Shown piece after piece: positions 16,076 to 22,538 of a stretch of 32,742 nt of DNA. Below the pieces are notes generated by a model. That model was not told the DNA's origin. It worked only from the letters and a program-made list of their open reading frames with translations, and did not search any database. The stretch is from CAXBID01 sp049791475 (GTDB taxonomy: Bacteria > Bacteroidota > Bacteroidia > Flavobacteriales > Flavobacteriaceae): assembly GCA_049791475.1 (NCBI GenBank), contig JBAQZZ010000020.1, positions 1 through 32,742 on the forward strand. The letters run 5' to 3'. The position numbers and the translations under genes were made by a program. The first letter of the stretch is position 1; each line of letters starts with the position of its first letter.

Positions 16076-16769
16076 ACTGTTCTGCGCGTACTTGGGTTAC
16101 TTTCGTGTCTTCCATAATAACACCGTCACGAAGTCTTACAATACGTTTGCACATATTTGCAATATCTTCTTCGTGTGTAACCATTAAAATGGTTTTACCT
16201 TCATCATTTAATTGTTGGATAAACGCCATAATTTCGTGAGACGTTTTAGTATCTAACGCACCAGTTGGCTCATCAGCTAATAATAATTTAGGGTTTGCAG
16301 CTAAGGCTCTAGCAATAGCAACACGTTGATTTTGACCACCAGAAAGTTCTTTAGGTAAATGTTTGGCCCAATCTGTTAAACCTACTTTTTCTAAATGAAA
16401 TAAAGCTAATTCCTGTCTTTCAGTACGTTTCATTCCTTGATAATAAAGAGGAAGTGCCACATTTTCTAAAGCGGTTTTATAATTGATAAGATTAAACGAT
16501 TGAAAAATGAAGCCTAAAAACTTGTTTCTATAAACGGCTGCTTTCTTTTCGGTAAGGTCTTTAATGGGCAAGCCATCTAATATGTAATCACCTTCATCAG
16601 CCTCATCAAGCATACCAATAATATTTAATAATGTAGATTTTCCGGAACCTGAAGACCCCATAATGGCTACCATTTCACCATCATTAACTGAAAGATCTAT
16701 ACCCTTTAATACATGTAAACTTCTATCTCCTATGGGATAAGATTTATGTAATTTTCGAATTTCTAACAT
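16068..16769 (-). CDS. ABC transporter ATP-binding protein (MacB/LolD type)
   Basis: A 233-residue ATPase. Walker A is GSSGSGKST at 38-46, the Q-loop glutamine is Q90, the signature LSGGQ is at 142-146, Walker B LLLADEP is at 162-168 with catalytic E167, and the H-loop is H199. It has the MacB/LolD-type loops RNKFLGFIFQSFNL and ADEPTGALD. It is first in the operon and powers the two downstream permeases. All catalytic residues are present. Confidence 0.95.
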   Translation of the reverse strand: MLEIRKLHKSYPIGDRSLHVLKGIDLSVNDGEMVAIMGSSGSGKSTLLNIIGMLDEADEGDYILDGLPIKDLTEKKAAVYRNKFLGFIFQSFNLINYKTALENVALPLYYQGMKRTERQELALFHLEKVGLTDWAKHLPKELSGGQNQRVAIARALAANPKLLLADEPTGALDTKTSHEIMAFIQQLNDEGKTILMVTHEEDIANMCKRIVRLRDGVIMEDTKVTQVRAEQYV

Positions 16770-16820
16770 ATTTGATGGTTTTGTGTAATCGTTTTTTAAG
16801 TATGATATGCATTAGACTTG

Positions 16821-16835
16821 CAAAGATTGTCTTTG
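16821..16835. promoter_or_regulatory. Operator-like dyad at the exporter operon promoter
   Basis: CAAAGA-TTG-TCTTTG is a perfect 6-bp inverted repeat with a 3-bp spacer, 51 bp upstream of the ABC ATPase start. On the minus strand its first half gives AATCTTTG, one mismatch from the -7 box TAnnTTTG. A bound repressor would therefore block the promoter. No regulator gene is adjacent. Confidence 0.4.
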
Positions 16836-16840
16836 TTACA

Positions 16841-16872
16841 AACACACTCTCATAAATTTATGTTAAAGTGTT
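16841..16872. repeat. Imperfect inverted repeat after the oxidase accessory genes
   Basis: The palindrome CATAAATTTATG (16851-16862) is flanked by AACACACT and AGTGTT, which pair with a 2-nt bulge. It follows the 72-residue protein gene on the minus strand. It could be a weak terminator there or part of the exporter control region. Confidence 0.35.
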
Positions 16873-16877
16873 ATTTA

Positions 16878-17096
16878 TTACTTTTTTAACGTATTGTATT
16901 TTTTGTAAATAAAATAGCCTAAGCCAGCAACTAATATATATGGAATGGCCATTAAGTAAACAATACCGTCATTTATACCTTCTGCGGCGGTTTGTCCTTC
17001 TTCACTTTCTAAAACGGCACGACACATGGCGCATTGGGCATTGCTTTTTAGAAAAAAGAATAGAGAAAAAAGAAAAAAGATGATTTTAGTTTTCAT
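16878..17096 (-). CDS. 72-residue membrane protein with CxxC in the oxidase accessory cluster
   Basis: A small protein not assigned to a named family. A signal peptide (about 1-20, ending SNAQ) is followed at once by CAMCRAVLESEEGQ, placing a Cys pair (C22/C25) at the mature N-terminus. One membrane helix (about 46-65) then ends in a Lys-rich cytoplasmic tail. The topology puts the CxxC outside the inner membrane. Its position after SCO and DUF420 genes suggests a part in copper or thiol handling during oxidase assembly; this is inference from context. The short length, clean signal peptide and context make it a real gene. Confidence 0.75.
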   Translation of the reverse strand: MKTKIIFFLFSLFFFLKSNAQCAMCRAVLESEEGQTAAEGINDGIVYLMAIPYILVAGLGYFIYKKYNTLKK

Positions 17097-17101
17097 TTTA
17101 C

Positions 17102-17127
17102 AGATTGCTTCGTTCTTCGCAATGACA
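17102..17127 (+). repeat. REP-like hairpin element, AGATT...AATGAC family
   Basis: AGATTGC at the left and GCAATGACA at the right, with ATTGC/GCAAT as the stem. It exactly fills the gap between the 72-residue protein gene and the DUF420 gene. Confidence 0.6.
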
Positions 17128-17667
17128 TTAAATATAATAAGGTGAAATCATGATATAAACAATTACACCTGTTATAGCTACATATAACCATAATGGAAAC
17201 GTAATTTTTGCTATTTTTTTATGTTTTTCTATATTATTAGTTATAGCTCTTACATAAGTTATTAAAACAAACGGAATCACTAGTATTGATAATAAAATGT
17301 GTGATGCTAAAATAAAATAATACACATATTTAATAGTACCTTCTCCACCAAATTTAGTAGAATCACTCGTCATATGGTACAGGATATACATTAATAAAAA
17401 AAGCACTGAAAGCCCAATAGCAAGCTTCATTAATTTTTCATGTGTTTTTCTATTTCCTTTTTTTATTTGTAATACTGCAAAAATTAAAACCAAAGCTGTA
17501 ATAGCGTTTATTGTTGCATAAATTGGTGGCAAAAATATTGGCAATTCTAAATCTATTTTTACGCCAAAAAGTATAGCAACAGCAGTAGGAATTACTATGG
17601 ATAATACAATAATTAACATATTGTATTTCTTTTCGTTTAATATTTTATTCTCTTGATTCTTATTCAT
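17128..17667 (-). CDS. DUF420 family protein, oxidase assembly (CtaM-like)
   Basis: A 179-residue protein with four to five membrane helices (about 17-35, 50-67, 82-99, 117-140 and 156-175). Histidines H76, H98, H123 and H149 lie at helix ends in the DUF420 pattern (RKTHEKLM, LYHMTSDSTKFGGEG, ILASHILLS, EKHKKIA) and could bind heme or metal. The DUF420 protein CtaM of Staphylococcus aureus is needed for maturation of an aa3-type oxidase. Lying between SCO and the subunit genes, this protein very likely has a similar role. Its precise chemistry is unknown. Confidence 0.9.
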   Translation of the reverse strand: MNKNQENKILNEKKYNMLIIVLSIVIPTAVAILFGVKIDLELPIFLPPIYATINAITALVLIFAVLQIKKGNRKTHEKLMKLAIGLSVLFLLMYILYHMTSDSTKFGGEGTIKYVYYFILASHILLSILVIPFVLITYVRAITNNIEKHKKIAKITFPLWLYVAITGVIVYIMISPYYI

Positions 17668-17691
17668 TTTAGTCTGAAATTATAAATAATG

Positions 17692-17717
17692 AGATTCTGA
17701 AACAAGTTCAGAATGAC
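17692..17717 (+). repeat. REP-like hairpin element, AGATT...AATGAC family
   Basis: The tails AGATT and AATGAC enclose a perfect 8-bp stem: ATTCTGAA (17694-17701), loop ACAAG, TTCAGAAT (17707-17714). It lies between the DUF420 and SCO genes. Confidence 0.65.
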
Positions 17718-17722
17718 TAACG

Positions 17723-18463
17723 TCACTCATTAAGTAGCTTTTTAATATCTTCTTTTAAAGCACTAATTTCTTCTGGTGTTCCATCATCATCAACTTTTTC
17801 TTCTTCAGAAGTAATGCCACGATAATAAATTATTGGGTTTCCAAAATCATCTTTTCTTGATCTTATAAATCCATTTTTATCAATTAAAGCGAAATTACCA
17901 GAGTGTTCAAACCCACCAGCAACATCACTTTCTTCTGCAGTATAGAGATTAAAACCTTCGTTTGAGAGTTTGTAAATTTCCTCTTTATCTCCTGTCATTA
18001 AATGCCAGTTTGGGTTTTTAACACCATATTTTTCTGCGTATGATTTTAAAACTTCTGGTGTATCGTAATCTGGGTTTATTGTAAAAGAAGCTACTCCAAA
18101 ATTTGCAAAATCTTTAAACGTATTTTGTATTTGAATTAAGTTTTTATTCATTCTTGGGCAAATAGTTGGGCAGGTTGAAAAGAAAAACTCTACAACATAC
18201 ACCTTACCTTCATAATCTTTATTGGTAATCGTTTTTCCATTTTGATTTGTAAACGAAAATGCTGGAACTTTTTTAGGAACTTCATTAATTTCAATGAATG
18301 CTAAATCTGAAACTTTATCTTTTTCAGTTTTCTGATCACTTCTTCCTTCTTGCCTAGAAATATCTTCGTTGGAAATTCTATCAACTATTTTTGGAATAAA
18401 AATAATTCCAAAAACCAAAATAATGAAGGCTATACCTATGTATGAATAATTTGTTTTTTTCAT
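17723..18463 (-). CDS. SCO1/SenC-family copper chaperone
   Basis: A membrane-anchored thioredoxin-fold protein that delivers copper to, or reduces, the CuA site of cytochrome oxidase subunit II. From the ATG at 18463 it has 246 residues: anchor helix at about 6-24, then the SCO fold with the CxxxC C98/C102 in FSTCPTICPRMN and the third copper ligand H187 in GGFEHSGNF. A longer frame starts at 18481, but that ATG lies inside a hairpin repeat and adds only six polar residues, so the inner ATG is preferred. All copper-binding residues are present. Confidence 0.93.
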   Translation of the reverse strand: MKKTNYSYIGIAFIILVFGIIFIPKIVDRISNEDISRQEGRSDQKTEKDKVSDLAFIEINEVPKKVPAFSFTNQNGKTITNKDYEGKVYVVEFFFSTCPTICPRMNKNLIQIQNTFKDFANFGVASFTINPDYDTPEVLKSYAEKYGVKNPNWHLMTGDKEEIYKLSNEGFNLYTAEESDVAGGFEHSGNFALIDKNGFIRSRKDDFGNPIIYYRGITSEEEKVDDDGTPEEISALKEDIKKLLNE

Positions 18464-18476
18464 TCTGTTATTTTTT

Positions 18477-18501
18477 GTCATTCCCTCGAAGGAGGGAATC
18501 T
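18477..18501 (-). repeat. REP-like hairpin with ATTCCC-N8-GGGAAT core
   Basis: ATTCCC (18480-18485), eight bases, GGGAAT (18494-18499), with the family tails GTCATT and AATCT outside. The core has the same format as the neisserial dRS3 repeat. It lies just upstream of the SCO start. Confidence 0.65.
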
Positions 18502-18502
18502 T

Positions 18503-18590
18503 CTCAACAATTAAACTTAATTACTTTAAATTGGATTCCTACCTTTACTTCGACTGCGCTCAGTATAAACTCCAGAATGGCAACTTTAAG
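18503..18590. repeat. Second, larger imperfect palindromic repeat unit
   Basis: GGATTC (18533) and GAATGGCA (18575-18582) enclose ACTTCGACTGCGCTCAGT, a word I recall as common in intergenic repeats of Bacteroidota. The outer arms (AATTACTTTAAATTG and CAACTTTAAGTGAATTT) are also roughly complementary. It fills the space between the SCO gene and the next gene upstream. Confidence 0.5.
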
Positions 18591-18595
18591 TGAAT

Positions 18596-19306
18596 TTATT
18601 CCTCTTTTAAATCGCCTGCTCTTCTTGTATCAGAGTTAAATTCGCCTTTCCTTTTCTGTCTGTACTCAGTCAATAAAATACGTAAATCATCACTCATTTT
18701 ATTCTTTATTTCAGATACTTCAATACAATCGTAGCTATACAAACCATAAATAGGCTTATTTTTTTCTAATTCTTTTTCTGTTCTATCATCCAATCGTCCG
18801 CGTTGATTTAAATCTTTATCAACTATAAAAACTTTGCTAGATGATAAATCTTCATCAAGATTTACTTTGCTTTTTAAGCTGTTAAATATATCTTGAATAG
18901 CATTAGATTCTCCAAATACAAAATGCCAAAATCTTAAATCTTCATAAGAACTTATTTCATTTTTAAGTTTTTCAGCTTTTATTTCAGTGCCTTTTGGCAT
19001 TAAAATAACGATTTGAAATTTTTTAAAACCTTTAAATTTATCATAGACTAATTCCTTTAAATTTAAAGCAACAGTATTGTTTTTCACTAAGTCTTCTCCA
19101 AAAAAACCAAGTACTGTGATATGTTCTTTTAAAACAATAGGTTCTTCAGAATTTGAAGAAAATGATTGTAAATCTAATACCGATTCATTTACAATATCAA
19201 GCGGTGCATAATTATGCGTAGCAGGGTAAAGCATTAATAAAAATGTAACTGGAAGAAAGAATAAAATTCCTAAAACTATATACCTGCTAACTTTTTTATA
19301 CTTCAT
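18596..19306 (-). CDS. Membrane-anchored SCO-like protein lacking the copper cysteines
   Basis: A 236-residue protein with one N-terminal membrane helix (about 9-27) and an extracytoplasmic domain. Its order of strands resembles SCO: TVLGFFGEDLVKNN where SCO has VVEFFFSTCPTICP, and VFIVDKDLNQRGRLDDR where SCO has ALIDKNGFIRSRKDDF. The CxxxC is absent; the only Cys is in YSYDCIEV. It ends in a charged tail of about 40 residues. It cannot bind copper in the SCO manner and may be a structural or partner protein for oxidase assembly. The similarity is by eye, so the fold call is tentative. The gene follows a terminator and so probably has its own promoter. Confidence 0.7.
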   Translation of the reverse strand: MKYKKVSRYIVLGILFFLPVTFLLMLYPATHNYAPLDIVNESVLDLQSFSSNSEEPIVLKEHITVLGFFGEDLVKNNTVALNLKELVYDKFKGFKKFQIVILMPKGTEIKAEKLKNEISSYEDLRFWHFVFGESNAIQDIFNSLKSKVNLDEDLSSSKVFIVDKDLNQRGRLDDRTEKELEKNKPIYGLYSYDCIEVSEIKNKMSDDLRILLTEYRQKRKGEFNSDTRRAGDLKEE

Positions 19307-19330
19307 TAAGTAACATCTATTTTATACTAT

Positions 19331-19366
19331 GCAAAAATAAAAAAAGACGGTTTAAAAACCGCCTTT
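19331..19366 (-). terminator. Rho-independent terminator after oxidase subunit IV
   Basis: Read on the minus strand, AAAGGCGGTTT pairs with AAACCGTCTTT (one mismatch), followed by a T7ATTTTT tract. It lies 27 nt past the subunit IV stop and before the SCO-like gene. Confidence 0.8.
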
Positions 19367-19393
19367 ATATATCTATTTAACTAAAAATTATAG

Positions 19394-19774
19394 TTAAAAA
19401 TCTCGTTTTATGTACCCATCTTTATATACATCAAAAACATAACCACCTTCTTGTAACAATATGAATAATAAGTATATAATTAAGAAAATGGCTGTCCATA
19501 CTACCATACGTTTTAAGGCTTTTGTTTCATCACGCATGTGCATAAAATCCCAAGTAATGTAATAGGCTTTTACTAATGTTAAAATGATGAAAATCCAGTT
19601 TAAGGCTTTCATTCCTAAAAAGGGAGCCATTAAGGATGCTGGTTTTAATATACCTAATGCAACTTCAATTACGGTAACGATAGTTAAAAACACTAAAACG
19701 CCCCAAATTTTTTGAGTATTTGATTTAAACTTAACTAAACCTCTAAATATTGCTAATTTATGTTCTTGTGCCAT
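19394..19774 (-). CDS. Cytochrome c oxidase subunit IV (CyoD/CtaF-like)
   Basis: A 126-residue protein with three membrane helices (about 24-42, 52-72 and 88-107), the usual size and plan of bacterial oxidase subunit IV. Recognisable stretches are KIWGVLVFLTIVTVIEVALG and FIILTLVKAYYITWDFMHMRDE, the latter matching the family's helix II with its charged end. It is a structural subunit of the terminal oxidase. It lies downstream of the long subunit III gene and is the last gene before the terminator. Confidence 0.9.
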   Translation of the reverse strand: MAQEHKLAIFRGLVKFKSNTQKIWGVLVFLTIVTVIEVALGILKPASLMAPFLGMKALNWIFIILTLVKAYYITWDFMHMRDETKALKRMVVWTAIFLIIYLLFILLQEGGYVFDVYKDGYIKRDF

Positions 19775-19789
19775 TTTTAATGCTTTTTA

Positions 19790-19815
19790 GATTTCCTTCT
19801 TCAAGGAAATGACAG
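19790..19815 (+). repeat. REP-like hairpin element, AGATT...AATGAC family
   Basis: Tails AGATT and AATGACA enclose a perfect stem ATTTCCTT (19792-19799), loop CTTC, AAGGAAAT (19804-19811). It lies between the subunit III and subunit IV genes. Confidence 0.65.
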
Positions 19816-19827
19816 TAATATTATTTA

Positions 19828-20820
19828 TTAAACTAGGTAGAAGAATGTGAATACAAATACCCAAACTAAATCTACAAAGTGCCAGTATAATCCAACTTTT
19901 TCAACCATTTCGTAGCTTTTACGCTTTTCGTAAGTTCCTAGTACCACATTAAAGAATATGATGATATTAATGATAACTCCAGAAAATACGTGAAATCCAT
20001 GAAAACCTGTTATAAAGAAAAAGAAATCAGCAAATAGAGGTGAACCGTATTCATTAACATGTAAATTGGCGCCTTCAACAACTAATTTTCCGTTATCTTT
20101 TATCTGTTTTAGAGATGCTTCTCTTGATAATACAGTTTTTTTGCCATCTTCATTTATAATTTGTGTTCTCACTAAAACATTACTATGCGCTTCTAAACCA
20201 TTTAAAACTTCATCAACCGTGTAAGTTGGCAAAGTGCCTTCGCTTGTAAACCAGAGTCCAGAATTTCTTTTGTCTTGAACACGCTCTTTGTGCTCATCTA
20301 TAACAACAAAGTCTCTTAGCGCCACACGCTTAAATTTTTGCTCTCCATCAACTTCAATATACTCTCCAAATTGTAAAATATTTCCACCTTTTGTTTGTAC
20401 AGCGCCATAATCTCCTTTGATGAATGTATTCCATTCCCAAGCTTGAGACCCAACGAATATTAAACCACCAATAATGGTTAAAAACATGTAAATAGTTACT
20501 TTTCCTTTGTCTAAATGATGACCAGCATCAACGGCTAATACCATGGTTACAGACGACATAATAAGAACAAACGTCATGAAAGCCACATAATACATTGGTG
20601 CATCTACACCGTGTAAAAAGGGAAAGTGAGTAAACACTTCATCGGCAATTGGCCATGAATCTATAAATTTAAATCTTGAAAATCCGTAGGCTGCTAAAAA
20701 CCCTGAGAATGTTAAAGCATCTGAAACGATGAAAAACCACATCATCATTTTACCGTAACTTGCTTTTAGTGGTTGGTTACCACCTCCCCAAGCTTTACCT
20801 TCTGCTACTGCTGTACTCAT
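19828..20820 (-). CDS. Cytochrome c oxidase subunit III, long form with hydrophilic insertion
   Basis: A 330-residue subunit III. Five membrane helices are visible (about 24-48, 75-97, 109-126, 264-292 and 312-330). The conserved sequences GFHGFHVFSGVIINII and VGLYWHFVDLVWVFVFTFFY identify the family. Between helices three and four lies an insertion of about 120 hydrophilic residues (about 135-258), absent from ordinary short subunit III such as the 193-residue paralogue next door. The insertion should face the periplasm and may contact cytochrome c or alternative complex III. Its own -7 box is present upstream. Catalytic subunits I and II are not in the window. Confidence 0.92.
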   Translation of the reverse strand: MSTAVAEGKAWGGGNQPLKASYGKMMMWFFIVSDALTFSGFLAAYGFSRFKFIDSWPIADEVFTHFPFLHGVDAPMYYVAFMTFVLIMSSVTMVLAVDAGHHLDKGKVTIYMFLTIIGGLIFVGSQAWEWNTFIKGDYGAVQTKGGNILQFGEYIEVDGEQKFKRVALRDFVVIDEHKERVQDKRNSGLWFTSEGTLPTYTVDEVLNGLEAHSNVLVRTQIINEDGKKTVLSREASLKQIKDNGKLVVEGANLHVNEYGSPLFADFFFFITGFHGFHVFSGVIINIIIFFNVVLGTYEKRKSYEMVEKVGLYWHFVDLVWVFVFTFFYLV

Positions 20821-20848
20821 ATATAATGGTTGTTATTTAAAAGTTGCA

Positions 20849-20856
20849 CAAAAATA
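20849..20856 (-). promoter_or_regulatory. -7 promoter box for the long subunit III gene
   Basis: On the minus strand TATTTTTG matches TAnnTTTG and predicts a start of transcription about 20-25 nt before the ATG at 20820. A weak TTTC stands 19 nt further upstream in place of the -33 box. The gap of 137 bp to the previous gene supports a separate promoter. Confidence 0.5.
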
Positions 20857-20957
20857 ATCAATTTATTTATCTAAAGAAACATCAAACACTAAATTATACG
20901 CACTCTAAATAAAAACTTCTTTCTATGGTTCTTAAGACCTTTGAAAATCAGTAGAAA

Positions 20958-21539
20958 CTATCTAACAAAATATAAAAACAAAAAGAGATACACCCAAAGT
21001 ATATCAATAAAGTGCCAAAAGGTTGCTGCTAGTTCAAACCCCAACATTTCGGTAGCATTATACTTTTGTTTAAAATGATTATAAATTACTACTAAAAGGC
21101 AAATTAAACCAACAACAACGTGTAAAATATGCACAATAGCTATTAAATAGATATAAGACATGGTTACATTACTGGTTGGTCCAGTAAAATTATAGCCTAA
21201 ATCTATGATTTGTTGAAAGCCTGAAAACTGATAAAAAATAAAAATAACTCCTAGAACAAGGGTTGCTAATAATCCAATAGTAGTGAGCTGTCTGTTGCCT
21301 TTTTTTAATGCGTTTTTAGCAATAATAAATGTGATGCTACTTATGATGATGATAATTGTACTTATTATAAAAGCATTTGGTAACTGAAAATCTTTTAGCC
21401 AATCTGGGCGAGAACTACTTACCACAAAAGCACTGGTCCAGCCTGCAAAAGACATAATTAGTGAAATGATACCAAACCAAAGCATCATTTTTTTTGCTCT
21501 GTTATTTTTTTCTTCTTGAGTTCCTTGAGTTAAATCCAT
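20958..21539 (-). CDS. Cytochrome c oxidase subunit III, short form
   Basis: A 193-residue heme-copper oxidase subunit III with five helices (about 18-40, 54-74, 88-104, 126-151 and 169-190). The family motifs IVHILHVVVGLICLL and ELAATFWHFIDILWVYLFLFL are clear. It is CyoC-like in length. The start is 2 nt from the ctaB stop, so the two are translated from one mRNA. With the long paralogue next to it, it may form a composite subunit III, or the two may serve different oxidases. Confidence 0.93.
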   Translation of the reverse strand: MDLTQGTQEEKNNRAKKMMLWFGIISLIMSFAGWTSAFVVSSSRPDWLKDFQLPNAFIISTIIIIISSITFIIAKNALKKGNRQLTTIGLLATLVLGVIFIFYQFSGFQQIIDLGYNFTGPTSNVTMSYIYLIAIVHILHVVVGLICLLVVIYNHFKQKYNATEMLGFELAATFWHFIDILWVYLFLFLYFVR

Positions 21540-21541
21540 GG

Positions 21542-22435
21542 TTAACTTATAAATTTATCAATTACATATACAATTTGAACTAACGTTATATAAGATACAC
21601 TTGCTAGCATCAATTGCTTTGCAGCTTTTTCAGTCATTTCCTTAAATAATCTTATGGCATAATATAGCATTCCTAATCCTAAAATAAAAACTAGAATAGC
21701 TGCTACTATGGATAGATTTAATGTTCCTGTAAATCCAAACACTGGAATAATAGAGACAATTACCGTCCAAATAGTGTACATGATGGTTTGCACTGCTGTC
21801 CCTCTATCTTGTTTTCCTGTAGGCAACATAAAAAATCCACCTTTTTTATAATCTTCAAATAAAAACCATCCAATAGCCCAAAAATGAGGAAACTGCCAAA
21901 AGAATTGCAGTGCAAATAACGTTCCTGGTTCAATACCAAAATCATCGGTAGCAGCTACCCAACCTAACATAAATGGAATAGCGCCTGGAATGGCTCCAAC
22001 AAAAACTGATAAAGGTGTTTTTGTTTTTAAAGGGGTGTAAACACAGGTATATAAAAATATTGAAATAGCACCAAACATTGCTGTTTGCTTGTTAATGGTG
22101 TATAAAATAATAATACCAGCTATTGTGAAAACTGAAGCAATAATAAACGCCGTATTTACAGACATTCGTCCTGCGGGAATAGGTCTGTTTTTGGTGCGAT
22201 CCATTAAAGCATCTAAATCTTTTTCAATGATTTGATTGAATGCATTTGAAGCACCAACCATAAAATAACCGCCTAATGCTAGTAAAAAAAGAGTTTTAAA
22301 ATCGACAGTATCAACACCTAGTAAATAGCCAGCAACAGACGAAAACACCACGCTTAATGCGAGTCGCATTTTAGTAATTTCTTTAAAATCGTGAATTAAA
22401 GAAGGATTTTCTATGGCCGTTTTCGATCTACCCAA
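21542..22435 (-). CDS. ctaB: Heme O synthase (protoheme IX farnesyltransferase)
   Basis: A UbiA-family membrane enzyme that adds farnesyl to heme b, giving heme O for oxidases. The Asp-rich site NQIIEKDLDALMDRTKNRP is intact, as is the second conserved loop (DYKKGGFFMLPT, then DRGTAVQ), with about nine helices. The longest frame begins at a TTG at 22501 and an ATG lies at 22492, but this stretch contains a canonical promoter (-33 TTG and -7 TATCTTTG). I therefore choose the TTG at 22435, which gives about 297 residues and an N-terminus of the length usual before the first helix. If the promoter is not used, 22492 is the alternative. It is first in the oxidase cluster. Confidence 0.88.
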   Translation of the reverse strand: MGRSKTAIENPSLIHDFKEITKMRLALSVVFSSVAGYLLGVDTVDFKTLFLLALGGYFMVGASNAFNQIIEKDLDALMDRTKNRPIPAGRMSVNTAFIIASVFTIAGIIILYTINKQTAMFGAISIFLYTCVYTPLKTKTPLSVFVGAIPGAIPFMLGWVAATDDFGIEPGTLFALQFFWQFPHFWAIGWFLFEDYKKGGFFMLPTGKQDRGTAVQTIMYTIWTVIVSIIPVFGFTGTLNLSIVAAILVFILGLGMLYYAIRLFKEMTEKAAKQLMLASVSYITLVQIVYVIDKFIS

Positions 22436-22470
22436 AATAGTATTTAATATCGCATGTTTTATTGCGAGTG

Positions 22471-22501
22471 CAAAGATACGTCTTAAAAGCATTTTGAGCA
22501 A
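22471..22501 (-). promoter_or_regulatory. Promoter of the oxidase cluster (ctaB)
   Basis: On the minus strand, TTG (22501-22499), 20 nt, then TATCTTTG (22478-22471): an exact Bacteroidota -33/-7 pair with the expected spacing. Transcription should start near 22466, inside the longest ctaB reading frame. Confidence 0.6.
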
Positions 22502-22538
22502 TGCTATGGCAATTTTTAATAACTTTAAGAGTTAAAAA

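Noticed and set aside
16878..22501. Complete oxidase operon
   Set aside because: Catalytic subunits I and II and a heme A synthase are absent, so it is an accessory and subunit III/IV cluster only.
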